Origin: Calditrichota bacterium
GTDB lineage: Bacteria; Calditrichota; Calditrichia; RBG-13-44-9; J075
Assembly: GCA_003695285.1 (NCBI GenBank)
Contig: RFIL01000019.1
Coordinates: 1-6,898 of the forward strand
DNA length: 6,898 bases
Reading direction: 5' to 3'
Positions 1-6,842 of this stretch are shown here, piece by piece. The notes beneath the pieces were generated by a model that had not been told where the DNA came from, did no database searches, and saw only the letters and a list, made by a program, of their open reading frames with translations. A program made the translations under genes and the position numbers. Within the stretch, counting starts at the first letter, position 1, and every line of letters begins with the position of its first letter.

Positions 1-659
1 AATGTCCCCACTAACCCGGCAAAGACGCTGCGAAACTCTCCCAGGGCGCTATCATCGGGTAGAACTACCAATTTATGTTTGGCATGGAGGATGTGAGTCG
101 CTTCCAGTAAAGGGTCTACCACCAAAGCACCGCCGGGAAGCTGGGCACTAACCAGATCCTGGATAACTTCTTCTACAAAGGTGTCTTTAAATTCCTCCAT
201 CAATCTTTTAGAAGGGTCCTTATCCAGGGAACGAAACACATACCGACGCCCATCATTGCCCTTAAAATGAAGGGATACCGTTTGACCAAAACCTCCGGGA
301 CGAATGGGGATTAAGCCTCCACCAACGCTGTCCGGATACAACACGGGAACTTCCAGGGGAGTTGTCCAGAGTTTTCGATAACCGTTTCCAAATAAAAACC
401 GTTTAAACCATCCCGCTCTAAACCGTTCACCCGGAACTAATCGGTGGGTTTTCGCTCCAGGAGGGGGCACGGACCGATGCAACCGCTCCCCTAATGGATA
501 CATTTTTTTCTGGGCTTGAGATTCCAGAGGATAGAGCACGATTGCGAAGAAGATTAGCAGATAAAAAACCTTCTTTTTTCCGCCCAGAAACTTGTAAGAT
601 TTTTTTTCTGATTCTACGACTGATTTTTGGGGGGTCATCATGGCATCTGAAAGCTTCAT
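1..659 (-). CDS. Exported surface protein, N-terminal part (runs off the left edge); probable outer-membrane beta-barrel protein
   Basis: This open frame runs leftward without a stop from the ATG at 659-657 to the window edge, giving 219 complete codons. The frame is bounded upstream by a stop at 674-672. ATGs at 641 and 638 are alternative starts; none has a clear Shine-Dalgarno site. A strong export signal is visible: Lys28-Lys30, a hydrophobic core at about 31-45 (VFYLLIFFAIVLYPL), then ESQAQ with likely cleavage after Ala49. The mature part carries GYRKLWTTP (93-101), a glycine-rich GGGLIPIRPGGFGQT (113-127), YVFRS (140-144) and PDDSALGEF (201-209). From memory, this pattern occurs in large Bacteroidota proteins just before a BamA/TamA-like barrel, often fused to a calcineurin-like phosphatase. 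The barrel itself would lie outside the window, so that part is inference. The gene is divergent from the phosphatase at 1167, which suggests a functional link. Function unknown. Confidence 0.8.
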   Translation of the reverse strand, partial: MKLSDAMMTPQKSVVESEKKSYKFLGGKKKVFYLLIFFAIVLYPLESQAQKKMYPLGERLHRSVPPPGAKTHRLVPGERFRAGWFKRFLFGNGYRKLWTTPLEVPVLYPDSVGGGLIPIRPGGFGQTVSLHFKGNDGRRYVFRSLDKDPSKRLMEEFKDTFVEEVIQDLVSAQLPGGALVVDPLLEATHILHAKHKLVVLPDDSALGEFRSVFAGLVGT

Positions 660-1166
660 GTTGTGAAAAAATTAGAAAGTCTTTTTTACCACCCAAATGG
701 GATGAAGAGATTAGGGTTCAAATTTTTGAGGTTACCCTTTTCCAATCCATTTTGCACCTTTCATTGGGGGTCTGACCTGATAAACTAAACGGTCGTTTTG
801 TCCAACCAAGAAAAATTTATTTAGCCTGTCAAATTACTTGAAGATCTATCTTTTATATGTAAGTTGAATTACAACTGCACCCTCATGCTACACTTAATTT
901 ATTTATGCAAATAAAATATTCAATAAATCATGTGGCATATATATTTTCATATAATTTTTAACCTAAACAGGGTCGGTAACACTTCAGCTCTATGAAAAAA
1001 TGATTAATACAAAAGCCTGACTTTCTTGAACTCAACCTCTATGCCCAGGAATGTACCGACAAGAGAGGGATGTTAAGGGTAAAGTTATATATTGAAATGT
1101 AGGCAAAAAAAGGCATTCTTTCAAAACCCCAATGTGTTACCAGCTTCATAATATTTTGAGATCAAA
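660..1166. other. Divergent A+T-rich intergenic region (507 bases)
   Basis: No convincing coding frame is seen here. The region must hold the control signals for both the leftward surface-protein gene and the rightward phosphatase gene. I found no good match to the Bacteroidota promoter (TAnnTTTG with upstream TTTG) and no well-spaced sigma-70 pair. The part from about 780 to 960 is very A+T-rich. The part from about 960 to 1080 is less so and contains several complementary segments: GTCGGTA (972-978) with TACCGAC (1054-1060), CCTCT (1036-1040) with AGAGG (1064-1068), CTTGAAC (1025-1031) with GTTAAG (1072-1077), and GGTAACAC (975-982) with GTGTTACC (1134-1141). These could form a structured leader ahead of the phosphatase, but short complements arise by chance in a region this long, and some of these pairings are mutually exclusive. 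Confidence 0.5.
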
Positions 1167-2384
1167 ATGTATCCATTTTTCTTGAGAGTAGTTTCCTTAT
1201 TTCTTTTGGTAGTATTTTGGTCCACGTCGAGTTGCAGTCATGTCGAACCATACTCTCCCCAAGAAATCCTGATCAATGAATTACCCAAATTTTCACCCGA
1301 CATGATTGCCCAGCGAGTACTCTTAATTGGTGATGCCGGGATGTGGGACAAGGGTCGTACCAATACAACCGTGGAGTTGATGTTTCAAATTGCCTCCCAA
1401 CTTCCTCGCAAAACACTCCTTATTTTCCTGGGTGATAATGTTTACGAAAAGGGTTTGCCGAAAGAAAGCTCAATTGCTCGGAAAGAAAAGGAAGCAATCT
1501 TACGAACCCAATTAGATTGGTTTAAAAGTGATAGCGGGAGGTTGTCAACCGGAATTATGATTCCCGGAAATCATGATTGGCATGGAGGCAAACGAGAAGG
1601 TCTCCAGGTCATTAAGCGAGAGAGAGATTTTGTAATTACCCATTACGGTCCGAATGTCAAATTTCTTCCTGACAGGGCTGGATGTCCGGGGCCGGATGTG
1701 TATGACAGCGGTGTGCTCCGAATTATTGCCCTGGACACCCAGTGGTGGTTACACTCCTATCAAGTCGGCACTGCTTCCTGCGATTCATTAAATTCACATC
1801 ATACTCGAAAAGACGTTCAGAAAGCAGCTTTTGCACGACTCCGCTCTTTATTAGCAAATTCCGAGAACCGGGAAACCATCATTATTGCTCATCATCCCCT
1901 CGCATCTCATGGACCTCACGGTGGCTTTTTCACTTTAAAAGACCACATTTTCCCCCTGACCAATTTTGTAAAATGGGCTTATATTCCTTTACCCGGGATT
2001 GGCTCGATTTATCCTTTATTCCGGAAATATGTGTTTAACAACTCTCAGGATTTAAATTCCGGTAAATATCAGGCACTTATTGACTCCCTCAATTCAATTT
2101 TTGCCAATGTTCCTCACAAACCGCTTATTTATGCAGCAGGTCATGAACATAATTTGCAAATCTTAAAAGGAAGAAATGTACATTACATCGTCATAAGCGG
2201 TTCCGGGGCTAAATTATCTCCTGTGGGTGATGGAGATGACACCTTATTTGCTCATGAAGAGCATGGATTTATTCAACTGGATTTTCTCCGGGATGGGCGG
2301 ATCTACCTTTCGGTTGTAGAGAAAGACACGGATGGGCAACAGGGAAAAATTATTTATTCCAGGCAGATTCCGGAGGGGAATTAA
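1167..2384 (+). CDS. Lipoprotein metallophosphatase of the calcineurin-like / purple acid phosphatase type
   Basis: The 405-residue product begins with a lipoprotein signal: a hydrophobic stretch at about 6-18 and the lipobox-like TSSC with Cys23 as the lipidation site. It is therefore expected to be tethered to a membrane, facing the periplasm or cell surface. The two-metal phosphoesterase motifs are complete and in order: GDAG (Asp56), GDNVY (Asp90, Tyr93), GNHDW (Asn135), AHHP (His242) and GHEHNLQ (His326, His328). The GDxG and GDxxY forms, with a Tyr ligand, and GNHD match purple (tartrate-resistant) acid phosphatases better than generic calcineurin-like enzymes. It should hydrolyse phosphomonoesters or related phosphate compounds; the real substrate is unknown. 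The ATG at 1167 gives a well-formed signal peptide, although no Shine-Dalgarno site precedes it. A 124-base gap separates it from the next gene, so co-transcription is uncertain. Family assignment is firm; the acid phosphatase subtype is inference. Confidence 0.9.
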   Translation: MYPFFLRVVSLFLLVVFWSTSSCSHVEPYSPQEILINELPKFSPDMIAQRVLLIGDAGMWDKGRTNTTVELMFQIASQLPRKTLLIFLGDNVYEKGLPKESSIARKEKEAILRTQLDWFKSDSGRLSTGIMIPGNHDWHGGKREGLQVIKRERDFVITHYGPNVKFLPDRAGCPGPDVYDSGVLRIIALDTQWWLHSYQVGTASCDSLNSHHTRKDVQKAAFARLRSLLANSENRETIIIAHHPLASHGPHGGFFTLKDHIFPLTNFVKWAYIPLPGIGSIYPLFRKYVFNNSQDLNSGKYQALIDSLNSIFANVPHKPLIYAAGHEHNLQILKGRNVHYIVISGSGAKLSPVGDGDDTLFAHEEHGFIQLDFLRDGRIYLSVVEKDTDGQQGKIIYSRQIPEGN

Positions 2385-2508
2385 TTCTTTTACAAAATTT
2401 AAAAGGAAACTGGTAGCAAAAGATTTCTCTGAGGCAGAGGGGAGATTTTGGAGATACCAGGTTTGATTCCAAATAACAAGTCGGTTTTCTAAACAAAGAG
2501 GTATCAAT

Positions 2509-3603
2509 ATGTATAAAAAAGATAACATACTAAAAGACATTTTAACCCGGGTATGGCATTCGGCGATAATACGCCTTGCCCTTTATTTTATCATCCTGAT
2601 GATTCTGAGCTGGATGCTGATGAAGATGTTTCCGACTTTCACCGAAATGTTTAAAATCACTACTGAAAGCAATAAACTGGTAGAACTATCCTCAAGCAAA
2701 AAAGACATAATAGAATCCCGGAAATGGTTAGGCAATATTCCCGGGCAACTGGGTGCCTTGATTACCACGCTGATTTCTATGGGGGTATCGATATTACTGG
2801 CAATTCCGGTAGCATGGATTTATACTATCAGTAAACAACGATTGGGTTATGAAAGGGAAGTGGTTCAGATGATTATTTTGCTTCCCATTGCCGTAACCGG
2901 GGTGGTATTGGTGGTATTTGGAGACCTTGCCCTGGCATTTGCACTGGGTGGAATAGTGGCGGCCGTAAGATTCCGAACCACATTGAGAGATGTAAAAGAT
3001 GCAGTCTTTGCCTTTGTTGCCATTGGTATTGGACTGGCTGCCGGAATCCAGGCCTTTTCCATTGCTGCAGTTTTAACTCTGATATTCTGTATCGTGGTGT
3101 TGGGTTTATGGAAATTTGATGTGGGTTATATTTATCGGGATGTAACTCGTACCGGTAAACCCGTTCATTTGGCAGATGCCTTAATTCCGGGCGATGAAAA
3201 GACCACCATTGTGTTGGGTGACACCGAGTTGATCAAAAAACTAACCCATAAACAAATTTCCAACGTTGTGGAGCGTGCCCTTCAATTGGAAAAATACATT
3301 TTGGCCAACAGCCAGATGAAAAAAACCCGACATTATAAACACCTCCTGCTGGTTCATGCCAGTGATGAGAAGAAAGCCCTTAAAAAAGTAGAAAAAATTC
3401 TCACAGAGGCGGCTAAACAATGGCGACTTACGGAAGTAATACCGGTACCTTCCGTAAACGCCTGTACCCTTCAATTTCTGGTGCGTTTAGATGATACCAT
3501 CGATCCCTATGGTTTTGCCGAAATGCTTCTGGAAAACGGGAAACCTGCTGTTGGTGCGGTGGAGTTGAAACCGGTAAAATCCGTCACCACCCGAAGCTCT
3601 TAA
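2509..3603 (+). CDS. DUF4956-type inner-membrane protein with a C-terminal soluble domain
   Basis: The 364-residue protein has an N-terminal membrane helix at about 20-40, a polar segment at about 45-80, a helix at about 82-106, and a hydrophobic block at about 120-202 containing several helices. The block includes FGDLALAFALGGIVAAVRFR (137-156) followed by RDVKD (160-164). This Gly-Asp, Ala-Phe, Arg-Phe-Arg, Lys-Asp pattern is what I recognise as the DUF4956 signature. Residues after about 205 are soluble and probably cytoplasmic. The last 90 or so (about 275-358) alternate strand-like and helical stretches, such as HLLLVHASD and LQFLVRLDD, which suggests a ferredoxin- or ACT-like fold. The biochemical role of DUF4956 is unknown; members often lie beside VTC-type polyphosphate polymerases. 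Here the protein starts a tight run ending in ppk. A good Shine-Dalgarno site (AAGAGGT, 2496-2502) lies 6 bases before the ATG and fixes the start. Confidence 0.8.
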   Translation: MYKKDNILKDILTRVWHSAIIRLALYFIILMILSWMLMKMFPTFTEMFKITTESNKLVELSSSKKDIIESRKWLGNIPGQLGALITTLISMGVSILLAIPVAWIYTISKQRLGYEREVVQMIILLPIAVTGVVLVVFGDLALAFALGGIVAAVRFRTTLRDVKDAVFAFVAIGIGLAAGIQAFSIAAVLTLIFCIVVLGLWKFDVGYIYRDVTRTGKPVHLADALIPGDEKTTIVLGDTELIKKLTHKQISNVVERALQLEKYILANSQMKKTRHYKHLLLVHASDEKKALKKVEKILTEAAKQWRLTEVIPVPSVNACTLQFLVRLDDTIDPYGFAEMLLENGKPAVGAVELKPVKSVTTRSS

Positions 3604-3613
3604 AGGATTTGCC

Positions 3614-4516
3614 ATGAACACCAACAGGTATGCTGATTTCAGGTTTAGGCAAAAATTCCGGGTAAGTAGTAGTTATCTTCGACGGATTCAAATGGGTATC
3701 GCAGTTACACTGGTTGCCTTTTTATTAGGAGGAATTTTTGCCAGAGATATAAAAGGGTACCATTTTATAGGCAACCCGGATCGACAATTTCAACTTCCCC
3801 GGGACTTGAGGGAAGTTTCCGGTTTGGCTGTATCGGAGGACGGGCGTCTTTTGGCTCATAATGATGAATCCGGTACCATTTATATCATTTCTCCACAGGA
3901 TGATTTTACTTTCAAGCGCTTCTATCTCGGTTCACCTGTCATCCGCGGAGATTTTGAGGGGATAGCGATTAAACAGGATACCCTTTTTCTGGTTACCAGT
4001 AGCGGCACCCTTGTTCGGTTTATCGAAGGCGCAGAAGAAGAACATGTCCCTTATCAAAAAATCCATACCGGATTGAGTTCCAAATATAATGTAGAAGGGC
4101 TGACCTATGATTCCGAAAGCAATAGTTTACTCCTGGCCTGTAAAGCCTCCATCAAAAAGGGGCATAAAATGATGAAAGTTGTCTATGCCTTCTCCCTCCG
4201 GGACTATCAATTGAGTTCAGAGCCGTATCTGACTTTTCAGGAAAAGAAAATAACCCGGGAGGCAGACATAAAACATTTCAGTCCTTCTGCTATTGAACGA
4301 CATCCGCAGAGGGGAACCTTCTTTATCCTTTCCGCTCATGAACCGGCTATTCTGGAAATGACCGGGAACGGTCAAATTCTGAATGTTACCAAACTCAACA
4401 AGAAACTTCACCCTCAACCTGAGGGGTTAGCCATAACTTCGGAAGGAATTATTTACATTGCCAATGAAGGAGGCAAACATTTCGCTAAATTAATTAGCTA
4501 TTTACCAAAAAATTAA
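3614..4516 (+). CDS. SdiA-regulated-like beta-propeller protein, exported or membrane-anchored
   Basis: The 300-residue protein has a basic N-terminal tail with Arg23-Arg24, then one hydrophobic segment at about 26-42, which is either an uncleaved anchor or a signal peptide (possible cleavage after Ala43). The rest would be periplasmic. It is built from repeated blade-like units: EVSGLAVSEDGRLLAHNDE (66-84), DFEGIAIKQDTLFLVTSSG (113-131), then NVEGLTYD, an AIERHP blade, and PEGLAITSEGIIYIANEGG near the end. The recurrent E-G-L/I-A and S-G-L-A motifs and the NDE and NEGG turns fit the SdiA-regulated family, related to propellers of the phytase-like esterase type. Despite the family name, no link to quorum sensing is implied. 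The start is supported by AAAGGA (3602-3607), which overlaps the upstream stop codon and lies 6 bases before the ATG. Only 10 bases separate it from the DUF4956 gene and 8 from ppk, so the three are very likely one transcript. Ligand or substrate unknown. Confidence 0.78.
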   Translation: MNTNRYADFRFRQKFRVSSSYLRRIQMGIAVTLVAFLLGGIFARDIKGYHFIGNPDRQFQLPRDLREVSGLAVSEDGRLLAHNDESGTIYIISPQDDFTFKRFYLGSPVIRGDFEGIAIKQDTLFLVTSSGTLVRFIEGAEEEHVPYQKIHTGLSSKYNVEGLTYDSESNSLLLACKASIKKGHKMMKVVYAFSLRDYQLSSEPYLTFQEKKITREADIKHFSPSAIERHPQRGTFFILSAHEPAILEMTGNGQILNVTKLNKKLHPQPEGLAITSEGIIYIANEGGKHFAKLISYLPKN

Positions 4517-4524
4517 TATGCCCC

Positions 4525-6657
4525 ATGAATAAAAACGGAAAAACATCGCCCATTGTCTTGCATGAAAACCAACGGTTTCTCAACAGAGATTTAAGCTGGC
4601 TTAGCTTTGCTTCCCGGGTTTTGAAGCAAGTAAAAGAACCGGAGCTCCCTCTGCTGGAGCGGATCAAGTTCGCCAGTATTATTGGTATGTTACATGATGA
4701 GTTCTTAATGAAGCGGGTAAGCAATTTAAAAGCTTTAATTCAACAAAACAAACACAAAACGGCCCATGATGGTGTTACCCCTCTTCAAGTGTTAAATGCC
4801 TGTCGGGGTAAAATCCAGCGGCAAATAAACGCCCTCGCTAATGAAGTAAATGAAAATCTCCTGCCGGAACTCAAAAAAGCCGGTATCCCCATAATGAACT
4901 ATGAAGAGTTGAATACTACCCAGAAAAAATATTTACGAGATTATTTTTGTGAATCTGTTCATCCGATTATCATCCCTTTAGCTGTGGATGCGGAACATCC
5001 ATTCCCGTTTATTTCTAACAAAAGTTTAAATCTTGCGGTTCAGGTATGCGATAGTCATGACAATTGTAAGCGGTTTGTGAAAATAGAAGTCCCCACCAAT
5101 CGTCCGCGTTGGATTCCCCTACCTCAGAACAGGGGCTATGTCCCTTTAGAACAAGTCATGATCGCCAATCTGGATCAGGTCTTCCCTTCCGCAGAGATAT
5201 TGGAAGCCTATCCCTTTCGGGTTATCCGGGCAGTAGAGGGAGAGACTTCCTCTGTTTCCGAATATCCTGAAAACCTGGTGGATGAACCCGGAAGTCTCAT
5301 CCATCAGGTAACCAATGAATTGATTGCCCGAAGGTTTGCCGGGGTGGTGGCGTTGCAGGTGGAAAAGACTTTTCCTGAAGAATTACGGGTCTGGCTGGCT
5401 GAACAACTGAACCTTGAACTTGAGGACATTTACACAACGGAATCACTGCTAAACTTAAATGATTTAAGCTCCATAAATGTTGAGAATATTCAACATCTTT
5501 CTTACCCCCCTCATAAACCGCAACCCCACTCTCGATTAAAAGACCTGGATTCGGAAGATACCGAAGCCATTTTTCAGGAGATTAAAAAAGGGGATATCCT
5601 GCTCCATCATCCCTATCATTGTTTTGACACCTCCACCTTAAAATTTATCCAATCAGCAGCGTTAGACCCGCATGTGTTAGCTATCAAGATTTCCATTTAT
5701 CGGACCCACAAACAATCATTAATCGTTGAGGCTTTAGCGGAAGCTGCCCGGAGAGGAAAACAAGTGGTGGTATTGGTAGAAGTCACAGCCCGTTTTGATG
5801 AAGCTCCCAATATTGCCTGGAGTCAATATTTAAAAAAAGAGGGGGTTCATGTAGCCTATGGGGTGGAGAAGCTCAAAACTCATGTGAAAATCGCGCTGGT
5901 GGTGCGAGAAGAGGGGGGTAAAATATGTCGCTATTTGCATATTGGCACGGGAAATTATCATCGGGGCACCGCCCGGGTTTATGAAGACCTGGGTTTATTG
6001 ACTTGTAACAAAAAACTTTGCGCCGATGTAGGAGACCTTTTCAACCAACTCACCGGAGCCTTGCCAAATACGCAATACCGTAAACTCGTTGTAGCGCCTT
6101 ATAATATGCGAAACCATTTTATTAAGTTGATCCGTCGGGAAGCCGGACACGCCCGTGCCGGTCGCCCCAGTGGCATTCGCGCCAAAATGAATCAACTGGA
6201 AGACCCGGCTATTATCGAGGAATTATATAAAGCGAGTCGGGCCGGCGTGCCTATTTCTTTGAATGTGAGGGGCTTATGTTGTTTACGACCGGGGGTACCA
6301 GGGCTTTCGGAGAACATCAAAGTTTTTAGCGTTGTGGGACGTTTTCTGGAACACTGCCGAATCTATGAATTTGTCAATGGGGGCTCCCCGGAATATTTCA
6401 TTGGTTCCGCCGATTGGATGCGCCGCAATCTGGACCGGCGAGTGGAAGCCATTGCTCCAATCTTAGACAACTCCATTAAGAAAGAATTAAACGCTATTTT
6501 AACTGTTTATGAACACGATAATTCTACCGTTTGGGATTGTATGCCCGACGGCAGTTACATTCGACGTACACCATCCAACGGGAAGAAGATATCCGCCCAA
6601 CAAATTTTTATTGAAACTGTTAATCAAGATCCCATCCCATTGTTATCTCAAAAATGA
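4525..6657 (+). CDS. ppk1: Polyphosphate kinase PPK1
   Basis: The 710-residue protein is a full-length PPK1 (E. coli enzyme 688), which reversibly transfers the ATP gamma-phosphate onto polyphosphate chains through a phosphohistidine. The four-domain order is intact: N domain from FLNRDLSWLSF (about 18), head domain to about 340, then the two phospholipase D-like catalytic domains. Key residues align with E. coli at a constant offset of 18: Arg393 and Arg423 (metal), His453 (phosphohistidine, in KTHVK), His472 (HIGTGNY), Tyr486, Arg582 and His610 (GRFLEH). The N-terminal motif, normally NLDEF, reads MLHDEFLMKRV, so the ATP-contacting Asn45 of E. coli corresponds to Leu56 here. The ATG at 4525 is the first usable start after an in-frame stop at 4495; an ATG at 4518 is in another frame and stops at once. 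No Shine-Dalgarno site is seen, so translation may be coupled to the gene ending 8 bases upstream. Confidence 0.96.
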   Translation: MNKNGKTSPIVLHENQRFLNRDLSWLSFASRVLKQVKEPELPLLERIKFASIIGMLHDEFLMKRVSNLKALIQQNKHKTAHDGVTPLQVLNACRGKIQRQINALANEVNENLLPELKKAGIPIMNYEELNTTQKKYLRDYFCESVHPIIIPLAVDAEHPFPFISNKSLNLAVQVCDSHDNCKRFVKIEVPTNRPRWIPLPQNRGYVPLEQVMIANLDQVFPSAEILEAYPFRVIRAVEGETSSVSEYPENLVDEPGSLIHQVTNELIARRFAGVVALQVEKTFPEELRVWLAEQLNLELEDIYTTESLLNLNDLSSINVENIQHLSYPPHKPQPHSRLKDLDSEDTEAIFQEIKKGDILLHHPYHCFDTSTLKFIQSAALDPHVLAIKISIYRTHKQSLIVEALAEAARRGKQVVVLVEVTARFDEAPNIAWSQYLKKEGVHVAYGVEKLKTHVKIALVVREEGGKICRYLHIGTGNYHRGTARVYEDLGLLTCNKKLCADVGDLFNQLTGALPNTQYRKLVVAPYNMRNHFIKLIRREAGHARAGRPSGIRAKMNQLEDPAIIEELYKASRAGVPISLNVRGLCCLRPGVPGLSENIKVFSVVGRFLEHCRIYEFVNGGSPEYFIGSADWMRRNLDRRVEAIAPILDNSIKKELNAILTVYEHDNSTVWDCMPDGSYIRRTPSNGKKISAQQIFIETVNQDPIPLLSQK

Positions 6658-6743
6658 CCCTCAAAACCGATTTTTATGATTACCTATCGTCCCTTCCTCA
6701 CTTCATGAGGTGAAATTTGTGGTTCCCACTCCTTCAATAAAAC

Positions 6744-6757
6744 ATGATAATTATCAT
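6744..6757. promoter_or_regulatory. 14-base perfect palindrome, candidate operator
   Basis: ATGATAATTATCAT reads identically on both strands. It lies 87 bases after the ppk stop and 86 bases before a possible start codon at 6843. The halves TGATAA and TTATCA resemble the half-sites of Fur-type metal regulators, but the usual central spacer is missing. It could instead be a chance A+T palindrome. No regulator gene lies in the window to support an assignment. Confidence 0.3.
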
Positions 6758-6842
6758 ATTTCCTCCTGATAGCCCTCATTTTTTTCTCAAGCATATATCT
6801 ATAAATTAAATTAGTTTAAAAAAATTTATACATCCAATTGGT

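Noticed and set aside
427..696. Minus-strand open frame of 89 codons
   Set aside because: It lies in a different frame from the true minus-strand gene with the signal peptide and conserved domain, and overlaps it almost fully.
494..775. Plus-strand open frame of 93 codons
   Set aside because: It overlaps the signal-peptide region of the minus-strand surface-protein gene, has a composition unlike a real protein (Arg/Lys, Phe and Cys runs) and no start signal; it is a shadow.
826..843. Pho-box-like element (CTGTCAA, four-base A+T linker, CTTGAAG)
   Set aside because: Spacing fits a Pho box and the context is suggestive, but only the first half matches the consensus well; the second matches at 3 of 7 positions. 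Too weak to call.
2427..2439. Small hairpin CTCTG-AGG-CAGAG between the phosphatase and DUF4956 genes
   Set aside because: The stem is only five pairs and no T-run follows directly, so it is not a convincing terminator; it leaves open whether the phosphatase gene is transcribed with the downstream operon.
4518..4532. Alternative ATG at 4518 as the ppk start
   Set aside because: It is in a different frame from ppk and reaches a stop after four codons.
6696..6712. Hairpin CCTCA-CTTCA-TGAGG after ppk as a terminator
   Set aside because: The stem is five pairs and the following sequence lacks a T-run; possible but not supported as an intrinsic terminator.
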